Shown here: positions 8,964-16,726 of the stretch, piece after piece
Position numbering within the stretch: position 1 is the stretch's first letter
How the letters are laid out: each line of letters starts with the position of its first letter
Notes under the pieces: model-generated
Seen by the model: the letters and a program-made list of their open reading frames with translations, nothing else
Database searches by the model: none
Told to the model about the DNA's origin: nothing
Translations under genes and position numbers: made by a program
Assembly (NCBI RefSeq): GCF_002850745.1
Contig: NZ_KZ559473.1
Span: 124,001-188,000, forward strand
Length of the DNA: 64,000 nucleotides
Source of the DNA: Nonomuraea indica
Lineage (GTDB): Bacteria > Actinomycetota > Actinomycetes > Streptosporangiales > Streptosporangiaceae
Direction of reading: 5' to 3'

Positions 8964-10118
8964 CTAGGGGGTGGGATTCTTCGCCGTCACGTCGCGCGGG
9001 GTGATCCGGAAGCCCTGCCAGTGGATCGGCATCGGGTCGGCGTCCTCGTCGCGGGCGACATGGTGGAAGCCGACGTTCACCCACAGCACCGGGTCGGTGA
9101 GCCGCTCCCGGCCGGCGTACTTGTCCACCGACCTGCGGCAGCGCGGCGACGGGTTCTGGGTGGCCAGCCGCTCGCACGCCCTGTACTGCGTGACGTAGAG
9201 GTCGGCCCTGGTGAACGCCTCGTCGGCGGGGCCGCGGTACTCGGCGCTGTCGGAGTTGTTGATCTCCCACGACATCGGATGCCGGTCGGCGTTGAGCGCC
9301 CGCGGGTCGACCACCCGCCACCAGCGCATCCGCTGGTTGACGGCGCGCGTCTCCCGGGTGAAGGGGGTGCGCCTCATCGTGCGCTTCTTCGTGCGGTCGC
9401 CGGAGAAGTCGTACTGCTCCACCACGTCCCGCGCGTCACCGTGGACGTCGAAGTCCATCCGCCAGAACACGTTGTGGCTGTGCGACTCCTCGAAATGACG
9501 GTGCCCGACGCCGATCGGCCAGCCGTGCCGGGGCGTGGTCACCGTGCCGGCCAGCGACCCCGTGGCGCCCAGCCGCGGGGTGATGGAGCCGTCGTCGCCG
9601 AAGACGAACTCGGAGACGTAGGTGTACCAGCCCACCTGGTAGGCGGCCAGCACCACCAGCTCGCGCCCCTGCCGCGATCTGCGCTCGGCGGGGTCGCCGT
9701 AGCCGTCCTTGAGGTGCGCGTGGCCGCGCGCCCGGTCGAGGACGCACACCTTCTCGGCGCGCCGCTCGCCGCCGGGGCAGTCGCCGCTGGTCAGCGCGAA
9801 CGCGGCCTCGCCCAGCGAGCCGATGTCGTGGTAGCGCGGCTCGCCGCTGTCGTACGGGACGTGGATCTGCGCGAGCGCGGCGCTGCGCAGCACGCTGGTC
9901 GGGCTGCCGCCCCGCGGCGTGTAGACGACCTTGCGCAGGGTCAGCCCCTCGATCGTGCGCATCTCCCAGCACATCTGCCAGCGCGCGCCGTTCGGCAGCG
10001 TCTTGTCGATCAGGTACGGGGCGGCGCACGCGGCGGCGGCCGGCGCCGCGATCGTCACGGCGGGGGAGGCGTGCGACGCCGCGGCGACGAACGCCGCGAG
10101 GGCGAGTCGGAGGAACAC
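8964..10118 (-). CDS. Secreted protein with copper amine oxidase catalytic fold (C-terminal half only)
   Basis: 384 residues with a secretion signal (~1-32). The rest matches the C-terminal domain of copper amine oxidases in order: HVPYDS...RYHDIG (Tyr96, Asp98 at the base position), a strand with Tyr165, HSH (His213, His215) and VGFHHVARDED...GFRITP with the third His at 352/353. The motif around the cofactor tyrosine reads W-Y-T-Y rather than the usual N-Y-(D/E)-Y. The N-terminal oxidase domains are missing here but seem to be encoded by the gene just upstream, one base away. GTG start. Whether it makes topaquinone is uncertain. Confidence 0.75.
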   Translation of the reverse strand: MFLRLALAAFVAAASHASPAVTIAAPAAAACAAPYLIDKTLPNGARWQMCWEMRTIEGLTLRKVVYTPRGGSPTSVLRSAALAQIHVPYDSGEPRYHDIGSLGEAAFALTSGDCPGGERRAEKVCVLDRARGHAHLKDGYGDPAERRSRQGRELVVLAAYQVGWYTYVSEFVFGDDGSITPRLGATGSLAGTVTTPRHGWPIGVGHRHFEESHSHNVFWRMDFDVHGDARDVVEQYDFSGDRTKKRTMRRTPFTRETRAVNQRMRWWRVVDPRALNADRHPMSWEINNSDSAEYRGPADEAFTRADLYVTQYRACERLATQNPSPRCRRSVDKYAGRERLTDPVLWVNVGFHHVARDEDADPMPIHWQGFRITPRDVTAKNPTP

Positions 10119-10119
10119 G

Positions 10120-10797
10120 TCACCACTCCAGGGTGTGAACCTTCTTGGCGGACAGGTCGACGACGATGCGGCTGGTGTCGAGGAACGTGCCGTCGGGCAG
10201 CCGGACGAACAGGCGCAGGCACCGGTGCCTGGCGCAGGCCCCGCGCGGCGCGGAGTGGATCAGCCCGCGCAGCGCCAGGTCGGCCGCCGAGCCCAGCTCC
10301 CGGCCGGCGGCCCGGCGGTAGGCGCTCCTGACCCCGTCGCCGAACCTCGGATCACGCAGCAGCAGCTCGGCGGCGTGCGCCTCCTCCTGGCGGGACGGCG
10401 GCGGCTGCACCCCCCTGTCGGTGACCTCGCGGACGACCCGGCCCTGACCGAGGTCCACCGTGCGCACGGTCAGTTCGTCGCGGGCGTAGTCGTAGACGTA
10501 CGCCTCGGCCCGCCGCGCCCCCTCGCCGTCCTTGGCGTCGTCGCGCTCGACGTAGAGCAACTGCGCCCGCCCGGCGGCCAGGTGGGAGCGCATCCCGGCG
10601 GTCGCCAGGGCGGCGGCGCGCCGGATCTCCTCGGTCGTGAGCGGGTCGGCGGGGCCGGGCGCGGCGGCGCGGGCGGCTCCGCCCGCTTGCGCCGCGCCCG
10701 CTCCGCCCGGCGCGCCGTCACCCGGCAGCAGCAGGACGCAGGCCGCGAGACCCGTGACCGCCACCGCTGAGGCCGCGAGCACCACCACTCGCCGCAT
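10120..10797 (-). CDS. Lipoprotein resembling copper amine oxidase N-terminal domains
   Basis: 225 residues starting with a lipoprotein signal (VAVTGLAAC, Cys20), then a Gly/Ala linker. The body resembles N2/N3 domains of copper amine oxidases: a PLTTEEIRRAAALA-like opening, a strand pair with charged residues (YVERDDAKDG), VYDYARDELTVRTVDLG, a GVQPPPSRQEE turn and a DPRFGDGVR helix. Its stop (10120-10122) lies one base before the GTG of the catalytic-fold gene, so the two are almost surely co-translated and may together rebuild one oxidase-like protein at the membrane. The family call is from pattern only. Confidence 0.6.
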   Translation of the reverse strand: MRRVVVLAASAVAVTGLAACVLLLPGDGAPGGAGAAQAGGAARAAAPGPADPLTTEEIRRAAALATAGMRSHLAAGRAQLLYVERDDAKDGEGARRAEAYVYDYARDELTVRTVDLGQGRVVREVTDRGVQPPPSRQEEAHAAELLLRDPRFGDGVRSAYRRAAGRELGSAADLALRGLIHSAPRGACARHRCLRLFVRLPDGTFLDTSRIVVDLSAKKVHTLEW

Positions 10798-10896
10798 GCC
10801 GCCTCCTTTACTCTTCGTTTGCGAACACCTGCGAAGAGTAACCGGACGGCGCTCGGCTGTCGGCGGAACGGCGATATTCGGCGGCCGTGTCCGGCA

Positions 10897-10927
10897 TTGA
10901 CCTCAAGCATCGTTGAGGTCATAGGTT
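10897..10927 (+). promoter_or_regulatory. MerR/SoxR-type operator and promoter, leaderless MFS gene
   Basis: A perfect inverted repeat, TGACCTCAA (10898-10906) and TTGAGGTCA (10913-10921) with a 6-bp centre, lies between a -35-like TTGACC (10897-10902) and a -10-like TAGGTT (10922-10927). The 19-bp spacer is the hallmark of MerR-family promoters, and the central CCTCAA/TTGAGG spacing matches the SoxR box. The ATG at 10934 is about 7 nt past the -10, so the transcript is probably leaderless. No MerR gene is present in the window. Confidence 0.75.
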
Positions 10928-10933
10928 CCCCGC

Positions 10934-12532
10934 ATGAGCATCCGACGTGCGGGCAAACGCGAATGGACCGGCCTGGCCGTCCTCATCCTGCCCACCCTCC
11001 TGCTGTCCATCGACGTTTCCGTGCTGCACCTGGCCGTCCCCGCCCTGAGCGAGGACCTGCGGCCGAGCGGGACCCAGCTGTTGTGGATCAACGACATCTA
11101 CGGGTTCCTCATCGCCGGATTCCTGATCACGATGGGAACCCTCGGCGACCGCATCGGCCGGCGCAGACTCCTGCTGATCGGCGCGGCGGCGTTCGGGGCG
11201 GCCTCCGTGCTGGCCGCCTACGCGCCGAGCGCCGAGTTGCTGATCGCCGCCCGGGCGCTGCTCGGCATCGCGGGCGCCACGCTGATGCCGTCGGTGCTGT
11301 CGTTGATCAGCAACATGTTCCACGATCCGGCCCAGCGCACGGTGGCGATCAGCCTGTGGATGACCGGGTTCACCGGCGGCATGGTGATCGGGCCGCTGGT
11401 CGGCGGAGTGCTGCTGGAGCACTTCTGGTGGGGGTCGGCGTTCCTGCTCGGCGCGCCGGTGATGGCGCTGCTGCTGGTGGCGGGGCCGCTGCTGCTGCCG
11501 GAGTACCGTGACCCGGGCGCCGGGCGGCTCGACCTGACCAGCGTCGGGCTGTCGGTGGCGGCCGCGCTGGCCACCATCTACGGGATCAAGGAGTTCGCGT
11601 CGGGCACGACCGGCTTCACCCCGGCGCTGTCCGTCGCGGCCGGGCTGGCGCTGGCCGTGCTGTTCGTCCGGCGGCAGCGGACGCTCGCCGACCCCCTGCT
11701 CGACCTGAAGCTGTTCGCCGAGCGCCGGTTCAGCGGCGCCCTGGGCTCGCTCATGCTGGTCATCCTCGTCGGCCCGGGAGTGGGACTGCTCGGCGGCCAG
11801 TACATGCAGCTCGTCGCCGGCCTGACACCTCTGCAGGCGGGCCTGTGGACGCTGCCGCCCGTCGCGGCGGTGCTCATCGGGTTCGTGGTGTCGCCGGCAC
11901 TCGCCCGCCGCTTCCGGCCCGGGTACGTCGGCGCGGCCGGCCTGCTGGTGAGCGTGGCCGGGTTCGTGCTGCTGGCGCGGGTCGGCGCCGACTCCGGGCT
12001 CGGAACGCTGGTGGCCGGGCAGGTGCTCTTCTTCCTCGGCGGGTCGCCGCTGCTGGTGCTGGGCACCGACATGGTGGTGGGGGCGGCGCCGCCCGAGCGG
12101 TCGGGATCGGCGGCGGCCCTGTCGGAGACGGCGCAGGAGTTCGGCGGGGCGCTCGGGCTGGCGCTCTTCGGCAGCCTGGCCGCGGGCGTCTACCGGGCGC
12201 GGCTCGCCGTCCCGGACGGGCTGCCGGCCGACGCGGCGCAGGCGGCCCGCGACACGCTCGGCGGCGCGGCGGCGGTCGCCGCCGGACAGCCGGGGCCGGT
12301 CTCGGCGGAGCTGCTGTCGGCCGCCAGGGCCGCCTTCACCGAAGGACTCGTCGCGGTGGCCGTCGCCGGTGCCGTGGTGCTCGCGGTGGCGGCGGTCCTC
12401 TCGGCGGTCACCCTGCGTCAGGTCCCTCCCACCGGTCACACCCCGCCCGAGGACCGGCCCGCCGGCCTCCCCGCCCGGGAGGTGGCGACGGCCGGCACGG
12501 GACCGCACGAGCCGTCCAGGCCCGCGTCCTGA
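10934..12532 (+). CDS. MFS drug efflux transporter, DHA2 (14-helix) type
   Basis: 532 residues with the regular helix pattern of 14-TM drug:H+ antiporters. Visible family signs are SIDVSVLHLAVPALSEDL in helix 1, GTLGDRIGRRRLLL as the loop 2-3 motif, and the motif C-like GFTGGMVIGPLVGGVL in helix 5. It likely exports a toxic or redox-active small molecule. The MerR/SoxR-like operator overlapping its promoter suggests induction by such compounds. The C-terminal ~30 residues are Pro-rich and polar. It diverges from the split oxidase pair and converges on the BTAD regulator gene. Confidence 0.93.
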   Translation: MSIRRAGKREWTGLAVLILPTLLLSIDVSVLHLAVPALSEDLRPSGTQLLWINDIYGFLIAGFLITMGTLGDRIGRRRLLLIGAAAFGAASVLAAYAPSAELLIAARALLGIAGATLMPSVLSLISNMFHDPAQRTVAISLWMTGFTGGMVIGPLVGGVLLEHFWWGSAFLLGAPVMALLLVAGPLLLPEYRDPGAGRLDLTSVGLSVAAALATIYGIKEFASGTTGFTPALSVAAGLALAVLFVRRQRTLADPLLDLKLFAERRFSGALGSLMLVILVGPGVGLLGGQYMQLVAGLTPLQAGLWTLPPVAAVLIGFVVSPALARRFRPGYVGAAGLLVSVAGFVLLARVGADSGLGTLVAGQVLFFLGGSPLLVLGTDMVVGAAPPERSGSAAALSETAQEFGGALGLALFGSLAAGVYRARLAVPDGLPADAAQAARDTLGGAAAVAAGQPGPVSAELLSAARAAFTEGLVAVAVAGAVVLAVAAVLSAVTLRQVPPTGHTPPEDRPAGLPAREVATAGTGPHEPSRPAS

Positions 12533-12605
12533 CCGGCGGCCGTCCGGACCCGGATCAGCGGCCTGGCGCCGGCGACGGCACCGGCGGAGGCCGGGCACAG
12601 GCGGG

Positions 12606-15600
12606 TCAGACCCCGGCGGGGACGAGCGTGCCGAGCGGGGCGCCGGCCCCGTCGGCCCGGGCGGCGGCGAGCGCCTCCGCGCCCAGCGCCTCACGGACGA
12701 CGGCGGTGATCCGGTCGACGTCACCCCGCTCCGCCGGCGGCAGCGGCGCGCCGACCGAGCGGCGCAGCGCGGCGGCCTTGCCGAGCAGCCGGCCGGCCTC
12801 CTCGTGCGCCCCGCCCAGCGCCCGGGCCCCCGCCAGGCCCTCCAGGGCCAGCGCGACGGCCCGGGGATCGCCGACCTGGCGGGCCGCCGCCAGCGCGTCG
12901 AGCTGGAACGCCAGGGCCGCGGCCGCGTCGCCGCGCTGCTCGGCGACGAAGCCCAGCTCGGCCAGGATCAGCGCCGCCCCCGGGGCGCCGGACACCTCCC
13001 GCACCCAGCCGATCCACTTGCGCAGGATCCGGTCGGCCCGGTCGAGCCGCCCCTGCCTGCGGGCGCCGAGCGCCAGCCCCATCTCGGCGAACTCCTCCGC
13101 GGGCCGGTTGGACTGCGACACGGCCAGCGCCCTGGCCCGCTCGTGGTAGTCGTCCGCCAGCGCGTGGTCGCCGGTCAGCATGGCGATCCGGCCCAGCCGT
13201 GACATCGCGTCGCAGACCGCGCCCCACAGCCCCAGCTCCTCGGCCATCCGCAGCCCGTCGCGGCGCAGCTCGGCGGCCCGCTCGTAGTCGCCGGTGATCT
13301 CGGCGAGCGTGCCGAGGTTCTCGGCGGAGCGCATCTCGCCCCACCGGTCGCCGACCTCGCGGAACAGGGCCAGGCCACGCTCGCCGTCGCGGCGCAGCGC
13401 CGCGAGGTCGCCGCGCATGCCGGCCCAGCTCGCCAGGACGCTCAGCGCGGCGGCCGTGCCCCACCGGTCGCCCAGCGCCTCGCACGCGGCCAGCGCCGAC
13501 TCGACCAGCCCCAGGCTCACGGACAGGTCGGCGAAGCCGAACAGGGCGAAGCCGGCGAACCACCGCGCCCTGGCCCGGCGGAGCGGGTCGGGGACGGCCT
13601 CGAACAGGCCGGGGTCCACCGGGCGCAGCAGCCCGGACAGCAGGCTCAGCCCGTCGAGCCAGAGCCGCGCCTCGGCGTCGTCGCGGATCGACAGCGCCGC
13701 CTCCAGCGCCCGGCGGCCCTCGCTCAGCCTGCCGCGCAGCACCCAGTACCACGCCATCGCGTTGACCAGCCGCACCGCCTCGTCGGCCGCGCCCAGCCGG
13801 ACGGCATGCTCGATCGCGGCCCGGACGTTGGCGCTCTCGGCGTCGAGCAGCGCGAGGTGGCGGCGTTGCCCGTGGCCGCGCAGGTGCGGCTCCGCCCGCT
13901 CGGCCAGCGCCGTGTAGTGCCGGACGTGGCGCAGCCGCAGCCCGTCCAGCTCGCCCGCCTCGGCCAGCCGTTCGACGCAGTAGGCGGCCACGGACTCCAG
14001 CAGCCGGTATCGGCCGTCGGCCGTCCGCACCACCAGCGACCGGTCGACCAGCCGGGTCAGCGGGCCCAGCACGTCGAGGCCGGGCTCGGCGCAGACGGCC
14101 TCGGCCGCGTCCAGCGTGCAGCCGCCGGCGTGCACGGCCAGCCGCCGCAGCACGAGCCGTTCCTCGTCCGTGAGCAGCTCCCAGCTCCAGTCGATCATGG
14201 CGCGCAGCGTCTGCTGCCGTGCCGGACCGCCGCGCCGACCGGCGGCGAGCACCCGGAACCGGTCGTCGAGGCGGTCGGCGAGCCCGCGCGGCGTCAGCGC
14301 CCGCATGCGGGTGGCGGCGAGTTCGAGGGCGAGTGGCAGCCCGTCCAGGCGGGCGCAGACCTCGGCGACCGCCTCCTCGTCGTCCAGCTCGACGCCCGCG
14401 CGGGCCCGCAGCAGCTCGGCGGCCGCCTCGGGGTCGAGCGGCGGCACCGTCCACAGCGTCTCGCCCGCGATCCGCAGCGGCTCCTGGCCGGTCGCCAGGA
14501 TGCGCAGGCCGGGCGCGGCCCGCAGCAGCCGCTCGGCCAGCGCGGCGACCTGCTCGACCACGTGCTCGCAGTTGTCCAGCACGAGCAGCGTGTCACCGGT
14601 CGCCAGCACGGCGGCGAGCCGGTCGGTCGGCACGGAGGCGCGGGGATCGGTCGGCGCGGCGGTGAGCCGGTCGGTCGGCGCGGCGGCGAGCCGGTCGGGC
14701 GGGGTGGCCGGTACGTCGTCACGCAGCCCCAGCACCTTGGCCACGGCCTCCGCCACCTCGGACGGCGAGGCGGACGGCAGCTCGGCCAGCTCGACCAGCC
14801 ACACGCCGCCGGGGAAGTCCCTGCCCGGATCGGCGGCGGCCTCCAGCGCCAGCCTGGTCTTGCCCACCCCACCCGGGCCCGCGAGCGTGACGAGCCGGTT
14901 GGCCGACAGGAGCCGCCGCACCCCGGCCACCGCGGCGTCCCGGCCGATCAGGGGGGTGAGCGGCGCGGGCAGGTTGGTGCGGGGCCGCACGGGCGGCCCG
15001 AGCGCGGGGTCCTGCTCCAGGATGGCCTGGTGCAGCGCGACCAGCTCGGGGCCGGGGTCCACGCCCAGCTCGGCGGCCAGCCGCTCGCGCAGGTCGGCGT
15101 AGCTCGCCAGCGCCTCGCTCTGCCGGCCCGCCTGGTACAGGGCGCGGAGCTGCGCGGCCCGCAGCCGCTCGCGCAGCGGATGCTCGGCGACCGGGCCGGC
15201 CAGCTCGGCGGCGAGCTGACCGTGCTCGCCCAGCGCGAGGCGGACCTCGGCCAGCTCCTCCAGGGCGGCCAGCCGCTGCTCGTCCAGCCGGGCGATCTCG
15301 GTGCGGGCGAACTCCTCGTCGGCGAAGTCGGCGTACGCGGGCCCGCGCCACAGCTCCAGCGCCTGGGTGAGCAGCGCGCGCCGGGCCCGCAGGTCCCCGC
15401 CGCGCCCGGCCTGGTCGAGCAGGGCACGGAACCGGCCGGCGTCGACGTCCTCGGGGGCGGCGTGCAGCAGGTAGCCGGGTGAGCGGAAGGCGACCAGCTC
15501 GCGGTCGCCGAGCGCCCGGCGCAGCTGCGACACCTTCACCCGCAGTGCGCCGGGCGCGTCGCCCGGCGGGTGCTCGCCCCACAGGTCGGCGATCAGCCGG

Positions 15601-15743
15601 TCGGCCGAGACGGGCGCGCCGCGGTGGACGAGCAGGTGGACGAGCAGGTCGGCCAGCAGCGCGCGGACCTTCGCCTCGGGCACCCGGACGGGCTCGCCTT
15701 CCGGCCCCCACACCGTCAAGGGGCCCAGCACCCCGAATCGCAT
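12606..15743 (-). CDS. AfsR/SARP-like regulator: BTAD + NB-ARC ATPase + TPR-like repeats
   Basis: 1045 residues. An OmpR-type winged helix (~1-95, MRFGVLGPLTVWG; LRVKVSQLRRALG) and bacterial transcriptional activator domain (~97-245) are followed by an NB-ARC-type ATPase with Walker A GPGGVGKT (289-296) and Walker B-like LLVLDNCEH (~386-394), then helical repeats to the end. Such proteins often activate secondary-metabolism genes. A Pro/Thr/Ala repeat at residues 348-378 interrupts the region between Walker A and B. ATG 15743 starts exactly at the domain, with a G-run before it. It diverges from the imine-reductase-like gene, a possible target. Confidence 0.92.
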   Translation of the reverse strand: MRFGVLGPLTVWGPEGEPVRVPEAKVRALLADLLVHLLVHRGAPVSADRLIADLWGEHPPGDAPGALRVKVSQLRRALGDRELVAFRSPGYLLHAAPEDVDAGRFRALLDQAGRGGDLRARRALLTQALELWRGPAYADFADEEFARTEIARLDEQRLAALEELAEVRLALGEHGQLAAELAGPVAEHPLRERLRAAQLRALYQAGRQSEALASYADLRERLAAELGVDPGPELVALHQAILEQDPALGPPVRPRTNLPAPLTPLIGRDAAVAGVRRLLSANRLVTLAGPGGVGKTRLALEAAADPGRDFPGGVWLVELAELPSASPSEVAEAVAKVLGLRDDVPATPPDRLAAAPTDRLTAAPTDPRASVPTDRLAAVLATGDTLLVLDNCEHVVEQVAALAERLLRAAPGLRILATGQEPLRIAGETLWTVPPLDPEAAAELLRARAGVELDDEEAVAEVCARLDGLPLALELAATRMRALTPRGLADRLDDRFRVLAAGRRGGPARQQTLRAMIDWSWELLTDEERLVLRRLAVHAGGCTLDAAEAVCAEPGLDVLGPLTRLVDRSLVVRTADGRYRLLESVAAYCVERLAEAGELDGLRLRHVRHYTALAERAEPHLRGHGQRRHLALLDAESANVRAAIEHAVRLGAADEAVRLVNAMAWYWVLRGRLSEGRRALEAALSIRDDAEARLWLDGLSLLSGLLRPVDPGLFEAVPDPLRRARARWFAGFALFGFADLSVSLGLVESALAACEALGDRWGTAAALSVLASWAGMRGDLAALRRDGERGLALFREVGDRWGEMRSAENLGTLAEITGDYERAAELRRDGLRMAEELGLWGAVCDAMSRLGRIAMLTGDHALADDYHERARALAVSQSNRPAEEFAEMGLALGARRQGRLDRADRILRKWIGWVREVSGAPGAALILAELGFVAEQRGDAAAALAFQLDALAAARQVGDPRAVALALEGLAGARALGGAHEEAGRLLGKAAALRRSVGAPLPPAERGDVDRITAVVREALGAEALAAARADGAGAPLGTLVPAGV

Positions 15744-15831
15744 CAGCCCCCCATAACCCTCTCCGAACCGAACCATAACCGCAGCCACCGACAGTGGACT
15801 CCGTCAACCCCGACAGCTAAGGAACGCTGAA

Positions 15832-16686
15832 ATGTCGACTGATATCTCGATCATCGGCCTCGGCCTCATGGGCAGCGCTCTGGCCGGAGCCCTGCTCAAG
15901 GCGGGCCACCGGGTCACGGTGTGGAACCGTTCGGCCGCGAAGGCCGAGCCCCTGGCCGCCCAGGGGGCCGTCGTCGCCGCCACCGCGGCCGAGGCCGTGG
16001 GGGCGAGCCCGCTGGTGGTCGTCTGCGTGCTCGACTACGCCGCCACCCGGCAGACGCTGGAGGGCGCCGACCTGACGGGCCGCGTCGTGCTGAACCTCAC
16101 CAACGGCCGCCCGGCCGAGGCCCGTGAGATGAGCGCGTGGGTGACCGGGCACGGCGGCGACTACCTGGACGGCGGCATCATGGCGGTGCCGCAGATGATC
16201 GGCGCGCCGGGCGCGCTCGTCCTCTACAGCGGCTCCAGGCCCGCCTTCGAGCGGTACGAGGACACTTTGGCCGTCCTGGCCGAGCCGCGCTACCTCGGCG
16301 CGGACCCCGGCCTCGCCCCGCTGTACGACCTGGCCATGCTCACCGGCATGTACGGCCAGTTCGCCGGCTTCCTGAGTGCGGCGGCCCTGATCGCCTCGGA
16401 GAAGCGGTCCGTGGCCGAGTTCACCGAGTCGCTGCTGGTGCCGTGGCTGCACGCGATGGCCGCCATCACGCCGCCCATGGGCGCGCAGATCGACGCGGGG
16501 GACCACGCGACCGACGTGTCCAACCTGGAGGTCAACCGGGTGGCCCTGACCACCCTGGACGCCGCGTTCCGGGACCAGGGCGTCACGTTCGACCTGCTGG
16601 CGCCCCTGAAGGCCGTCATGGAGCGGCGGGTCGCCCGCGGGCACGGCGACGAGGACATGTCCGGCCTGGCCGAGGAACTCCGCTGA
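15832..16686 (+). CDS. NAD(P)-dependent oxidoreductase, imine reductase-like
   Basis: 284 residues with an N-terminal Rossmann fold (IGLGLMGSALAGALLKAGH; VWNRSAAK) followed by an all-helical domain as in beta-hydroxyacid dehydrogenases. The segment LDGGIMAVPQMIGAPGALVL and later DLAMLTGMYGQFAGF are typical of the imine reductase branch that reduces cyclic C=N bonds with NADPH. The natural substrate is unknown. It is divergently arranged with the BTAD regulator (88 bp apart). ATG 15832 follows GGAACG. Confidence 0.85.
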   Translation: MSTDISIIGLGLMGSALAGALLKAGHRVTVWNRSAAKAEPLAAQGAVVAATAAEAVGASPLVVVCVLDYAATRQTLEGADLTGRVVLNLTNGRPAEAREMSAWVTGHGGDYLDGGIMAVPQMIGAPGALVLYSGSRPAFERYEDTLAVLAEPRYLGADPGLAPLYDLAMLTGMYGQFAGFLSAAALIASEKRSVAEFTESLLVPWLHAMAAITPPMGAQIDAGDHATDVSNLEVNRVALTTLDAAFRDQGVTFDLLAPLKAVMERRVARGHGDEDMSGLAEELR

Positions 16687-16726
16687 CCCGTCGCCCGGCC
16701 CGTCGCGCGGCCCGTCGGCCGGCCTG

